A stretch of DNA of 64,000 nucleotides from QHWT01 sp963755695 (GTDB lineage Bacteria > Acidobacteriota > Vicinamibacteria > Vicinamibacterales > 2-12-FULL-66-21): NCBI GenBank assembly GCA_963755695.1, contig CAVWLB010000008.1, forward strand, positions 1,116,001-1,180,000. Direction: 5' to 3'. A program made the translations under genes and the position numbers. A model generated the notes under the pieces. That model was not told the DNA's origin, searched no databases, and was given only the letters and a program-made list of their open reading frames with translations. Shown here piece after piece: positions 53,616 through 61,753 of this stretch; position 1 is the first letter of the stretch, and each line of letters starts with the position of its first letter.

Positions 53616-54014
53616 TCAGGCTTCAGGGTTCCGGCGTCGTTTTCTTTCGGCTGCAGCTTGGAGTTCTAACGCGGCCACGAGTTTTACGAGAGACGCGCAC
53701 AGCGTATCGAGGTGGGGTTTCATCGCGTTCAGGGCGAGCTTGGAGAGGAAACCAAGTCGACCTGCCAGTTCGATGAGATATCTCGTTTCGAAGGCTGACC
53801 CGCAGGCGATGTTGCAGAATTTCAAATATTCCTTTGTGCTCCGCGTGGCGGATCCTTCAACCAGGTTGCTAGACGAAGAGACCGCCGCACGCCGTAGCTG
53901 CGAGCGGAGCCCGTACCACTCGTCTCGGGGAAAATCCTTTGTTTCGCGGTAGATGTCCATGACGAGCGAGTCGGCGATTTGGAATGCTCTCAGCTTGCGG
54001 TGATCTCTGCTCAT
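53616..54014 (-). CDS. Four-helix-bundle protein (23S intervening-protein / Avd-like)
   Basis: A 132-residue protein with a good GGAGG eight bases before ATG 54014. Family features in order: [80 protein letters not shown]. This is the S23/TIGR02436 four-helix bundle, in a more canonical form than the 36-kb copy. Relatives include proteins encoded in 23S rRNA intervening sequences and Avd, which assists reverse transcription in diversity-generating retroelements. The last residues (NPEA) and the TGA stop (53616-53618) are read from the heptamer array, so the array and the gene end are merged. Confidence 0.92.
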   Translation of the reverse strand: MSRDHRKLRAFQIADSLVMDIYRETKDFPRDEWYGLRSQLRRAAVSSSSNLVEGSATRSTKEYLKFCNIACGSAFETRYLIELAGRLGFLSKLALNAMKPHLDTLCASLVKLVAALELQAAAERKRRRNPEA

Positions 54015-54043
54015 CGAAACCTCCGCCACGCCGACGGCAAGAT

Positions 54044-54135
54044 TGAAGCCTGAAGCCCGAAGCCTGAAGCCCGGAGCCTGAGGCCCGGAAGCCTGAAGCC
54101 CGAAGCCTGAAGCCTGAAGCCTGAAGCCTGAAGCC
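54044..54135. repeat. Right heptamer arm (TGAAGCC-type)
   Basis: Thirteen tandem units TGAAGCC/CGAAGCC with one 8-bp unit, ending in a T5 run. It is the inverted partner of the shorter GCTTCAG arm at 53591-53632. It lies upstream of the four-helix-bundle start on that gene's strand. Confidence 0.9.
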
Positions 54136-54158
54136 TTTTTGCTATACTCAGTAGTTCC

Positions 54159-54756
54159 GTGGAATACCAGTTGAAGCAGTATGCCCTCCAGCAGGGGGCG
54201 CTCGAAATCCAGTACATCGAGGAGTTCTTCCTCGATTTCCCGCGCAAGAAGACCGCGTCGGAGGTGATGCAGCGCCTGTCCGACCGCGATCATCAAATCC
54301 TGATGGCGGAGGCGCCGCTGCCCAGACGATCCTGGCACCATCGTGCCGGTATCGTTCAAGGTGGCGCACGAGCTGCGGGCGCAGCGAGCACGATCCGAAG
54401 CTCGCGGACCTCGTCGCCCAGCTCGAAGACTGTGTGGAGTTCGATGGCCGGCGCGTGCTGTATCAGTGGATTGGCGGCACGCGGACCGACTGGCGCGGGC
54501 AGGGGCACTTCCGCGCGCTCACCGAGGAGCAGGAAGTGTGGGCGCTCGCCAACGGCTTCGACGAGATTCTGGTCAAGACGAAGAACAGGTTCTACGAGAT
54601 GCGCGCCGCCCTCGCGCAGCTGCACTATCACGTCGATCCGCTTCGTTCCGCATCCGCTCCGACACCGGCGAATCGAAGGTGTTCCTCAGCAAGCGGCTCG
54701 GCCAGCACGTGCTCGACACGCACCGCAGCCGCCGATCGGTGACCAAGGCCGACTAA
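54159..54756 (+). pseudogene. GNAT-like acetyltransferase, frameshifted
   Basis: Pieces in three frames form one protein of about 198 residues starting at GTG 54159 (EYQLKQYALQQGALEIQYIE). The middle reads VPVSFKVAHELRA, then LADLVAQLEDCVEFDGRRVL-like sequence. The C-terminal half carries a GNAT acetyl-CoA region DWRGQGHFRALTEEQEVWAL and VKTKNRFYEMRAALAQL. The end, RLGQHVLDTHRSRRSVTKAD, is in another frame. Single extra bases near 54328, 54380 and 54640 would account for the breaks. A -10-like TATACT at 54143-54148, just after the heptamer arm, suggests its promoter is at the element edge. The substrate is unknown. Confidence 0.65.
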
Positions 54757-54781
54757 TCCTCGTTCATCACACGCGGCGCGA

Positions 54782-55570
54782 ATGGTCGTTCGCATCGAGC
54801 AACCGGCGGATCCGCGGCTCGCTCAGTTCCACGATGTGGGCGATGCCGCCGCGCTCGAGGCCGGCGGGCTCTTCGTTGCCGAAGGTCGCCTTGTCGTCCG
54901 GCGCCTGATCGAGGACGCGCGGTTCCCGGTGGCCTCGCTGCTGGTGACTGAAGCGGCCCGCGACGCGTTATCTTCTCTCCTGGAATCGCTGTCCGCGCCT
55001 GTGTATGTCTGTGACCAGCGGATGGTCAACGCCATCACCGGTTTCAACTTTCATCGCGGCTGTCTTGCCCTCGCGGAGCGGCTCGCGCCGAGCGCGTCGA
55101 TGACGCAATTCGCCGGCGCCAGGAGGCTGCTGGCTCTCGAGGGCGTCGGCAATCCGGACAACATCGGCGGCCTGTTCCGTGCGGCTTTCGGGCTGGGCGC
55201 CGACGGCGTGCTGGTCGATGCGGCGAGCGGCGATCCGCTCTATCGAAAGGCGATCCGAACCTCGATGGCCGCCACGCTGCGCGTGCCGTTCGTGCGCCCG
55301 AGCGACTTCGCGGTGGCGCTCGAGACGCTCCGATCGAAAGGCTTCCGGCTGGTGGCGTTGACCCCGGCGCCGGGTGCACAATCGATCGACGAGCTCGCTC
55401 ACCAGAGACACGACCGGCTCGTCCTCATGGTGGGATCTGAGGGAGGCGGGTTGACGACCGCAACAATGAATCTGGCAGACCTTCGTGTTCGCATTCCGGT
55501 CGATCCGCGCGCCGATTCCCTCAACGTCGTGGTCGCGGCAGCCATCGCGCTGCACTCGCTTCGGCCCTGA
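54782..55570 (+). CDS. SpoU/TrmH family RNA 2'-O-methyltransferase
   Basis: A 262-residue SPOUT methyltransferase using S-adenosylmethionine. Residues 30-100 are a substrate-binding-like domain (GLFVAEGRLVVRRLIEDARF). The trefoil-knot domain has motif 1 GNPDNIGGLFRAAFGLG, motif 2 LMVGSEGGGL and motif 3 RIPVDPRADSLNVVVAAAIA. These place it with TrmH/RlmB-type enzymes that methylate ribose in tRNA or rRNA; which RNA is not clear. The alkB gene starts one base after its stop, so they are cotranscribed. Confidence 0.92.
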   Translation: MVVRIEQPADPRLAQFHDVGDAAALEAGGLFVAEGRLVVRRLIEDARFPVASLLVTEAARDALSSLLESLSAPVYVCDQRMVNAITGFNFHRGCLALAERLAPSASMTQFAGARRLLALEGVGNPDNIGGLFRAAFGLGADGVLVDAASGDPLYRKAIRTSMAATLRVPFVRPSDFAVALETLRSKGFRLVALTPAPGAQSIDELAHQRHDRLVLMVGSEGGGLTTATMNLADLRVRIPVDPRADSLNVVVAAAIALHSLRP

Positions 55571-55571
55571 G

Positions 55572-56186
55572 ATGCAGCTCGAGCCAGGCCTTTTCCTCTT
55601 TCAATCGCGCGTCGTCGCGACAGAACAGCGCGAACTCTGGCAGACATGCCGGGCGCTTGCCGATGGTCCCGTGCCGATGTACACGCCTACCGTGCGCGGC
55701 GGCCGCAAGATGAGCGTCGGAATGCTGTGCCTCGGCAGGCACTGGAACGCGCTGACCTACAGCTACGAGGAGACTCGATCGGATTACGACAGCCTGGCGG
55801 TTCCGGAGATACCTCAGCCCCTGCTCGATCTCGCCACGGCCGCGGCCGCGGACGCCGGATTCGTGATGCGACCGGACCTGTGCATCATGAATTACTACAC
55901 GACCGAGAGCCGCATGGGCGTGCACCAGGACAAGGACGAACGCCCGGAAACGATCGCCGCCGGCATCCCGATCGTGTCGGTCTCGCTCGGCGATGCCGCG
56001 CGATTCGTCATTGGCGGGTTGTCCAGGAGAGAGTCGACGCGGCCGCTGACCCTGCGATCGGGCGACGTGCTGGTGATGGGCGGTCCGTCACGCCTGCGCT
56101 TCCACGGCGTGACGCGCATTCACCCTGGCACTGCGCCACCCGGCACGGGGCCAGGCAGAATCAATCTGACCTTTCGTCAATGGTAG
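55572..56186 (+). CDS. alkB: AlkB-type alkylated-DNA/RNA dioxygenase
   Basis: A 204-residue Fe(II)/2-oxoglutarate dioxygenase that removes methyl groups from 1-methyladenine and 3-methylcytosine by oxidation. The iron ligands are in MGVHQDKDERPE (HxD) and RLRFHGVTRI (distal His). The 2-oxoglutarate-binding Arg is in GRINLTFRQW at the C-terminus. Other AlkB features are CIMNYYTTESRMG, IPIVSVSLGDAARFVIGGL and LRSGDVLVMGGPSR. ATG 55572 follows the methyltransferase stop by one base. Its TAG directly adjoins a heptamer array. The window also holds the end of an O6-alkylguanine repair gene far away at its left edge. Confidence 0.92.
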   Translation: MQLEPGLFLFQSRVVATEQRELWQTCRALADGPVPMYTPTVRGGRKMSVGMLCLGRHWNALTYSYEETRSDYDSLAVPEIPQPLLDLATAAAADAGFVMRPDLCIMNYYTTESRMGVHQDKDERPETIAAGIPIVSVSLGDAARFVIGGLSRRESTRPLTLRSGDVLVMGGPSRLRFHGVTRIHPGTAPPGTGPGRINLTFRQW

Positions 56187-56317
56187 GCGAGGGGCGCAAG
56201 GCGAGAAGCGAGCGGCGGAAGGCGAGGGGCGCAAGGCGAAGGGCGAAGGCGCAGAACGGCGGGAAAGCAACACAAGTTGTTCGCCCCTCGCCCCTCGCCT
56301 CTCGATTCTGGCCCCTC
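56187..56317. repeat. Two-armed GAGGGGC heptamer array between convergent stop codons
   Basis: The left arm (56187-56247) contains GAGGGGC units degenerating in 7-bp steps. A loop of about 35 nt follows. The right arm (56283-56317) is GCCCCTC twice, GCCTCTC, GATTCTG and GCCCCTC. The array fills the whole gap between the alkB stop (56184-56186) and the sufE stop (56322-56324, minus strand), a position suited to bidirectional termination. Confidence 0.85.
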
Positions 56318-56321
56318 GCTT

Positions 56322-56759
56322 TTACATCGCCGCTCTTGCGAGCGCCTGCATCGCCTGCACCAACGACATCAGACCCATCCCCTTACCCATTGAGATGTTC
56401 TGACGAAAGATCCGTTCGACGATGTCGCAGTTGACGTTGGCGATTTGTGCAGGCGGAAGGCCCGACAAGGTCTTGTCCAGAATGGACGCAAGTGCCTTGG
56501 CGGAAACGCCCGACGGGTTTTCCACGGCGAAGTACAGCTGGAGGTTTCCGTCGGGGCGCTTCACCGCCCAGATGTATGCGTCTGACTCGCACTGCGGCAC
56601 ATGGTGCGATTCAGGGAAGGGCCGCATGGCAACGGTCGGCGGCACTTCCTTGAACTGGTCCGCGTAGCTGAGGAGCATGCTGGTTCGATCGGCCGGATCG
56701 AACATCTCGAAGGTTTCAATCAACTGCTCGAGCTTTTCGGGAATCTGTGTCTGCTCCAC
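56322..56759 (-). CDS. sufE: SufE-like sulfur acceptor protein
   Basis: A 145-residue SufE/CsdE-family protein. SufE accepts sulfane sulfur from cysteine desulfurase for Fe-S cluster assembly. Family features are LEQLIETFEMFDPADRTSML, the active-site Cys in HHVPQCESDAYIW, LYFAVENPSGVSAKALASIL and the C-terminal FRQNISMGKGMGLMSLVQAM segment. It lies 123 nt downstream of the sulfurtransferase gene on the same strand, so the two may work together in sulfur transfer. No sufBCDS genes are in the window. Confidence 0.9.
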   Translation of the reverse strand: MEQTQIPEKLEQLIETFEMFDPADRTSMLLSYADQFKEVPPTVAMRPFPESHHVPQCESDAYIWAVKRPDGNLQLYFAVENPSGVSAKALASILDKTLSGLPPAQIANVNCDIVERIFRQNISMGKGMGLMSLVQAMQALARAAM

Positions 56760-56882
56760 AAGTCACTCGATCGGTGTCGGCAAAGGATGACTGTCGAATC
56801 GAGAGGCCCGCCGCCAGCCTCGCGCCGCCGCGCGCACCGAAGCCTGATAACGATCGACGGCTCCACTCTCTAGATTACCAAA

Positions 56883-57785
56883 TCATCCGGCCGCCTTACT
56901 GAGCGGCGCAGTGCCCTTCTCGATCGGTACGCCGACCATGTTGCCCCACTCCGTCCAGCTCCCGTCGTAGTTGCGGACGTTCTCGAAACCGAGCAGGTAC
57001 TTCAGCGCGAACCAGGTGTGGCTGCTTCGCTCGCCGATGCGGCAATACGCGATCGTCGCCTGGCCTGGCGACAGCTTTTGATCTTCGAGGTACAGCTTCT
57101 TCAACTCGGCCGATGTCTTGAAGGTGCCGTCCTCGGGGTTGATCGCGCGCGCCCAGGGCACGCTCTTCGCGCCAGGAATATGACCGCCGCGTAGGGCGCC
57201 TTCGTTCGGGTAGTCGGGCATGTGCAGACGAGTGCCGGCATATTCCTCGGGACTTCGCACATCGACGAGCTGTCCCTGTTTCTTGAGATGGGCCATTACG
57301 TCGTCGCGATACGCGCGGTGCGGCGTGTCGTTCCGGTCAGGTGCCTGGTATTGGGTCTTCGAGTACGACGGCACGTCGCGCGTCAGCTTCCGATTCTCCT
57401 TGTCCCACTTCAGCCGTCCGCCGTCCATCACCTTCGCGTTCGTATGCCCGAAGAGCTGAAAGACCCAGAACGCGTAACACGCCCACCAGTTGTTCTTGTC
57501 GCCGTAGAACACGACGGTGGTCTCCGGGGTGGCGCCAATCCGTGACATCAGCGCCTCGAACCCGTCACGCGTGATGTAGTCGCGGCGGATCTGATCGTTG
57601 AGGTCCGACGTCCAGTCGACGTGCACGGCGCCAGGCACGTGGCCGACGGAGTATACGAGCGTGTCTTCGTTCGACTCGATGATGCGGATTTTCGGATCGT
57701 CGAGGTGCTGCTCGACCCAGTCGGTGGATACCAGCACGTCGGGGTGCGCGTAACCGCGCTGATCGATGGGGCTCGCCATAATCAT
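56883..57785 (-). CDS. Thiosulfate/3-mercaptopyruvate sulfurtransferase (two-domain rhodanese)
   Basis: A 300-residue protein with two rhodanese domains. The N-terminal one ([35 protein letters not shown]) is non-catalytic. The C-terminal one ([36 protein letters not shown]) has the catalytic loop [17 protein letters not shown] with the persulfide-forming Cys and the CRxGxR pattern seen in the CysA-type thiosulfate sulfurtransferases. It is cytosolic, with no signal peptide. The sufE gene follows on the same strand. Confidence 0.93.
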   Translation of the reverse strand: MIMASPIDQRGYAHPDVLVSTDWVEQHLDDPKIRIIESNEDTLVYSVGHVPGAVHVDWTSDLNDQIRRDYITRDGFEALMSRIGATPETTVVFYGDKNNWWACYAFWVFQLFGHTNAKVMDGGRLKWDKENRKLTRDVPSYSKTQYQAPDRNDTPHRAYRDDVMAHLKKQGQLVDVRSPEEYAGTRLHMPDYPNEGALRGGHIPGAKSVPWARAINPEDGTFKTSAELKKLYLEDQKLSPGQATIAYCRIGERSSHTWFALKYLLGFENVRNYDGSWTEWGNMVGVPIEKGTAPLSKAAG

Positions 57786-57845
57786 CCTCTCTCTGCCCGC
57801 GTCATCTTGTCTGGACGGGGAGGCAGGATGACCGCGTGGCGATGT

Positions 57846-58067
57846 TCAGTTGGCGTTGTGCGAACAGGCGCAGTGGCCGCCCTGCGCGCGGCACGCCGGA
57901 ATGGCTTCGGTCTCGGCGCGGCCACCGGCACCTACCAGACCGGGACTCGACAAGAGCTTGCGGAGCTCGGCGCCATGGCAGGCCGGACAGGCCGGCGTGC
58001 GATCCGCCGTGACGAAGGCTTCGAACTGCCGGCCGCACCCGCGGCACTCGTACTCGAACAAGGGCAT
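57846..58067 (-). CDS. FmdB-type zinc-ribbon protein
   Basis: A 73-residue protein starting MPLFEYECRGCGRQFEAFVT, the hallmark of the FmdB/CxxC_CXXC_SSSS regulatory-type zinc ribbon. Two CxxC pairs are visible (CRGC and CPAC), followed by ELRKLLSSPGLVGAG and a His/Cys tail (GGHCACSHNAN). The function is not established; it is often called a putative regulatory protein. It lies 89 nt after the prolyl-oligopeptidase gene on the same strand. Confidence 0.85.
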   Translation of the reverse strand: MPLFEYECRGCGRQFEAFVTADRTPACPACHGAELRKLLSSPGLVGAGGRAETEAIPACRAQGGHCACSHNAN

Positions 58068-58156
58068 AAACCAGGATTCTATCAACAAGGGGATGCCACG
58101 CAAAGGTCGAGGCGAACGCTGAGCCGACGCGGCTGGCGCGTCGGCCCGCGCGTTAC

Positions 58157-60294
58157 CTATTTGATCCCCATCGCCGCCGCGGCGAACGCCCACTCGTCGG
58201 CCAGCTCGGCAATCCGCTTGTCGGTCGGCCGATAGCCGTGCGAACCATGGGTCTCGACGCGGATCAGTGCGGGTTTGTCGCACGACTGCGCCTGCTTGCA
58301 GCGCCGCGGTGAATTTGAACGAATGGCTCGGCACAACCCGGTCGTCGTGATCGGCCGTCGTCACCAGCGTTGCGGGATAGCAGGTGCCCGGCCTCACGTT
58401 GTGAAGTGGGGAATACTTCAACAGGACCGGGAACTGTTCCGGGTTCGCCGAGGAGCCGTACTCCGTCACCCACGCGCGCCCGCCGGTGAACTTGTCGTAG
58501 CGAAGCATGTCCATGACGCCGACCGCGGGCAGCGCTACCGCATAGAGATCCGGCCGCTGCTCCATTACGGCGCCGACCAGCAACCCGCCATTCGATCCGC
58601 CCATGATTCCGAGCTTCGCCGGAGAGGTGTAGTTCTCCTTTACCAGATACTCGGCAACGGCAATGAAATCGTCGAAGACGTTCTGTTTCTTTGCCAGCAT
58701 GCCGGCGCGATGCCAGGCTTCGCCGTACTCGGCACCGCCGCGCATGTTCGCTGTCACCCAGATGCCGCCCAGCTCGAGCCACGCCGGAACGTCGGCGCGG
58801 TAGGTCGGCGTCTCGCTGATTGAGAACCCGCCGTAGCCATACACCATCGTCGGGCGGGTGCCGTCGCGCGGCGTGTTCTTCCGCGCGGTCATGAAGAACG
58901 GGACCCGGGTGCCATCCTTCGAGGTGGCAAAGAGCTGTTTCGTCTCGTACTGCGCGACGTCGACTGGCAGCGTCGGCGGTTCGAACGGCGTGCTGCGCCC
59001 AGCCTTGATGTCGTATGCGAAGACCGTCGCGGGGTAGAGCGGCGAGGTGAAAGTATAGAAGAGCGTGTTGGAATCGTCCCGCCCGCTCAATCCGCCGATG
59101 GATCCCGTGCCAGGCAGCGCGATCGTCCCTGCCGCGGTGCCATCGAGCTTGAACAGCTCGAGGCGGCTCTGCACGTCGACGAGGTACTCGCGCGACGATT
59201 CGATCGCTGGCAACGATGGCGGATTCAATCGCCTGTGGCCGCTCGGCGACGATGGTCTTCCAGGCTGACCGCTCGGGATGGTCGAGTTCGATCGCGATAA
59301 TCCGGCGGTTCGGCGCGTCGAGATCGGTGCGTAGAAAAATCGTCGAGCCGAGATTTCCAATCGGCGCATACTCGGCGTCGTCGGTCTCGACGACCGGCGT
59401 GTTCGGCGCGTCGAGATTTGGCTTCCGCGGCTCGCCGAGATCCGTCACGTACAGTCGGTTCTTGTTCTCCGATCCCTGCGCCATCTGGATGAACAGCAAT
59501 CGTCCGTCGTCGGTGACGAAGCCACTGATGAACCAGGTGGGAAGATCCCGGCGTTCGTAAATCAGGCGATCTTCGGACTGCGGCGTGCCGACGCGGTGGT
59601 AGTAGAGCGCCTGCCCGGAAAGCGCCGCCTGCAGCTCCTTGCCTGCCGGCGGCTCGGGATAGCGCGAATAGAAGAATCCTTTTGCGTCCTTCGTCCACGA
59701 GAGCCCTGAGAAGCGCATCCATTTCACGATGTCCTTGAGGTCGTGTCCCGTCGCAATCTCCCGGACATGAATCGTCTGCCAGTCAGCGCCCCCTTCGGAG
59801 GTCCCGTAAGCCAGCAACGTCGCGTCTGGCGATGGTGCGAGTGCGGCAAGAGAGGTCGCTCCATCTGGAAACATCTCGTTGGGATCGACCAGAACGCGCG
59901 CCGGCTTGGTCAGGTCGGGCCGTATGAAGAACAGCGACTGCTTCTGGAGGCCGGAGTTCTTTCGATAGAACACCTGGCCGCCTTCGATGAACGGCGTTCC
60001 GACCTTCGGATAGTTCCACAGCTCGGTAATCCGCTTGCGCAGTTTCTCGCGCAGGGGAAGCGCCTGAAGGTACCGCTCCGTCACCGCGTTTTGCGCGGCG
60101 ATCCATTCCGCGACCGGTTTCGAGTCCATGTCCTCCATCCAGCGATACGGATCGGGGACCTTGGTGCCGAAGTAGTCGTCGACCACGTCACCGCGTGACG
60201 TCGGGGGATAGCTGAGTCGCTGCGCCTGCGGAGCGACGGCACTTGCGCCGACGATGAATACGGCTGCGAAGACAGCGATTCGTTCAATGCGCAT
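58157..60294 (-). pseudogene. Prolyl oligopeptidase (S9A), two frameshifts
   Basis: About 711 residues spread over three frames. The N-terminal part from ATG 60294 has a signal peptide and the S9A start YPPTSRGDVVDDYFGTKVPD with YRWMEDMDS, then propeller blades to about residue 365. After a shift near 59200 the frame resumes with LLDVQ-like sequence through GTIALPGTGSIGGLSGRDDS and the catalytic domain (YGYGGFSISETPTY, nucleophile in LGIMGGSNGGLLVGA, VVPSHSFKFTAALQ). A second shift near 58300 places the true end, RVETHGSHGYRPTDKRIAEL..AAMGIK with stop 58157-58159, in another frame. HGSHGYR carries the catalytic His. The breaks are probably consensus errors. Confidence 0.88.
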
Positions 60295-60333
60295 GGCGAG
60301 ATACTATCGCGTTCGGGACTGAAGGAGGAATTC

Positions 60334-61314
60334 ATGAGGGTGCTGCTGACGCTGACGGTTTTCACGATTGGTCTCGCCGCTCACCTTGGTGCGCAAGCGA
60401 GCGGTGGACGGCTCGTCGTGTTGAACAAGGAAGAGGCGACGCTGGTCACGGTCGATGCCGCCAGTGGCAAGGTGCTGGGACGAGTGGCGACCGGCGAGGG
60501 ACCACATGAAGTGGCGGTATCGGAAGACGGACGGACCGCGTTCGTGGCGAACTATGGAACGGGTCAGGCGCCCGGTGGCACGATCTCGGTGATCGATCTG
60601 TCGGCTCACAAGGAGTTGCGGCGGGTCGACGTGAGTCCGCTGCGCCGGCCGCACGGCATCCACGTCGCGGAAGGAAAGGTGTATTTCACGGCCGAAGTCA
60701 ACCGCGTGGTGGGCCGGTACGACCCGCAATCGAACCAGGTGGACTGGTTGCTGGGGACGGGACAGGCCGGGACCCACATGGTGCTCGTCAGCGCCGATGG
60801 GGCGCGGATGTACACCGCGAACATCGGCTCGAACAGCATCTCACTCATCGAACGCGGCGCAAACCCGCTCGCCTGGAACGAAACGGTCGTTCCGGTCGGC
60901 CGCGGTCCGGAAGGATTCGACGTCTCGCCGGACGGGCGCGAGCTATGGGCCGCCCATTCGCAGGACGGCGGCGTCTCGATCATCGATCTCGCGACGAAGA
61001 CGGTCACGGCAACACTGGACCTGCAGACGAAGCGGTCCAACCGCCTGAAATTCACCCGGGACGGCAAGCTGGTCCTGATCTCGGATCTGGACGCGGGTCA
61101 GCTGGTGGTCGTCGACGCGGCTTCGCGCAAGGAGACCAAGCGTCTGTCCCTCGGCCGCATGCCTGAGGGAATCCTGATTCCGCCCGACGGGGCCACGGTC
61201 TACGTCGCGGTTGCCGGCGACGGCATCGTCGCGGCCGTCGATCTGACCACGCTCGACGTCGCCGCGAAAATCGAGACCGGCAAAGGACCCGATGGAATGG
61301 CGTGGGCGAAGTAG
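60334..61314 (+). CDS. Exported YVTN/YncE-like beta-propeller protein
   Basis: A 326-residue protein with a signal peptide (MRVLLTLTVFTIGLAAHLGA). It carries seven-bladed YVTN-type repeats: VTVDAASGKVLGRVATGEGP, VAVSEDGRTAFVANYG, VLVSADGARMYTANIGSNSI, FDVSPDGRELWAAHSQDGGV, KFTRDGKLVLISDLDAGQLV and PPDGATVYVAVAGDGIVAAV. Such periplasmic propellers bind ligands or partners; no enzyme motif is visible. GGAGG lies seven bases before the ATG. It is divergent from the prolyl oligopeptidase with a 39-nt gap. Confidence 0.88.
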   Translation: MRVLLTLTVFTIGLAAHLGAQASGGRLVVLNKEEATLVTVDAASGKVLGRVATGEGPHEVAVSEDGRTAFVANYGTGQAPGGTISVIDLSAHKELRRVDVSPLRRPHGIHVAEGKVYFTAEVNRVVGRYDPQSNQVDWLLGTGQAGTHMVLVSADGARMYTANIGSNSISLIERGANPLAWNETVVPVGRGPEGFDVSPDGRELWAAHSQDGGVSIIDLATKTVTATLDLQTKRSNRLKFTRDGKLVLISDLDAGQLVVVDAASRKETKRLSLGRMPEGILIPPDGATVYVAVAGDGIVAAVDLTTLDVAAKIETGKGPDGMAWAK

Positions 61315-61358
61315 CCGGAGGTCGGGATTTTCCGGCAACCGGCAACGACCACCGGCTA
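61312..61358 (+). terminator. Inverted repeat starting at the stop codon
   Basis: TAGCCGGAGGTCG (61312-61324, its first three bases being the stop codon) pairs with CGACCACCGGCTA (61346-61358) with one mismatch. The loop holds two CCGGCAA heptamers. It is probably a transcription terminator and is a small relative of the heptamer-array hairpins. Confidence 0.55.
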
Positions 61359-61386
61359 ACCATTCACGCGAACCGATCGTCCCATG

Positions 61387-61407
61387 ATATGTATGTTTCA
61401 TACATAT
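61387..61407 (+). promoter_or_regulatory. Perfect PadR-type operator overlapping the start codon
   Basis: ATATGTATG-TTT-CATACATAT (61387-61407) is a perfect 9-bp inverted repeat; the last two bases are the first two of the PadR ATG (61406). It contains the ATGT...ACAT half-sites known for PadR operators. No Shine-Dalgarno precedes the start, so repression and a leaderless start are likely linked. Confidence 0.8.
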
Positions 61408-61753
61408 GGGACCAACCACACCGACCGACCCGGCGCTCAAGAAGGGCAGCGCTGAGATGCTGGTGCTCTCGCTGCTCGAAGAGCGCGCGCGCCACGGCTA
61501 CGAAATCGCCAAGCTGATTCACGAGCGCTCGGGCGGCGTGCTGACCTTTCACGCCGCCTCGCTCTATCCGCTCCTCTACAAGATGGAAGGCCACCGCCTG
61601 ATCCGGGGGCGCTGGGTCGAGAGGGCCGGGCAGCGGCGCCGGCGGCACTACAGCATCACCGCGGCCGGCCGGCGGGTTCTCGCCGAACGGCGGAGCGGTT
61701 GGACCGCGTTCATCGATGCGCTGACCCGCGTGGCGGGGCTGCGTCATGCATGA
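61406..61753 (+). CDS. PadR family transcriptional regulator
   Basis: A 115-residue winged-helix regulator: KKGSAEMLVLSLLEERARHG, YEIAKLIHERSGG, the wing FHAASLYPLLYKMEGHRLIR, then RRRHYSITAAGRRVLAERRS. It is a canonical PadR, close to the group with the LTFHAASLYPLLYRLE signature. The stop overlaps the permease ATG by eight bases, indicating translational coupling. Its operator overlaps its own start. Confidence 0.93.
   Translation: MGPTTPTDPALKKGSAEMLVLSLLEERARHGYEIAKLIHERSGGVLTFHAASLYPLLYKMEGHRLIRGRWVERAGQRRRRHYSITAAGRRVLAERRSGWTAFIDALTRVAGLRHA

Larger units (their letters stand above)
53591..54135. mobile_element. Candidate element: four-helix-bundle gene between inverted heptamer arrays
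   Basis: About 545 bp. The left arm (53591-53632) is five to six heptamers of GCTTCAG/GCTTCGG. The right arm (54044-54135) is thirteen units of the complementary TGAAGCC/CGAAGCC, one of them 8 bp. A single four-helix-bundle gene on the minus strand fills the space, and its stop codon lies in the left arm. The left arm begins five bases after the stop of the upstream ADOP. No transposase or target duplication is seen. Architecture matches the 36-kb element although the repeat sequence differs. Confidence 0.5.

Noticed and set aside
53591..54135. Classical IS element or MITE with target-site duplication
   Set aside because: No transposase, no defined terminal inverted repeat beyond the tandem units, and no flanking duplication is visible.
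57621..58235. Plus-strand frame over the sulfurtransferase and FmdB region
   Set aside because: No homology, and it overlaps two well-supported minus-strand genes.
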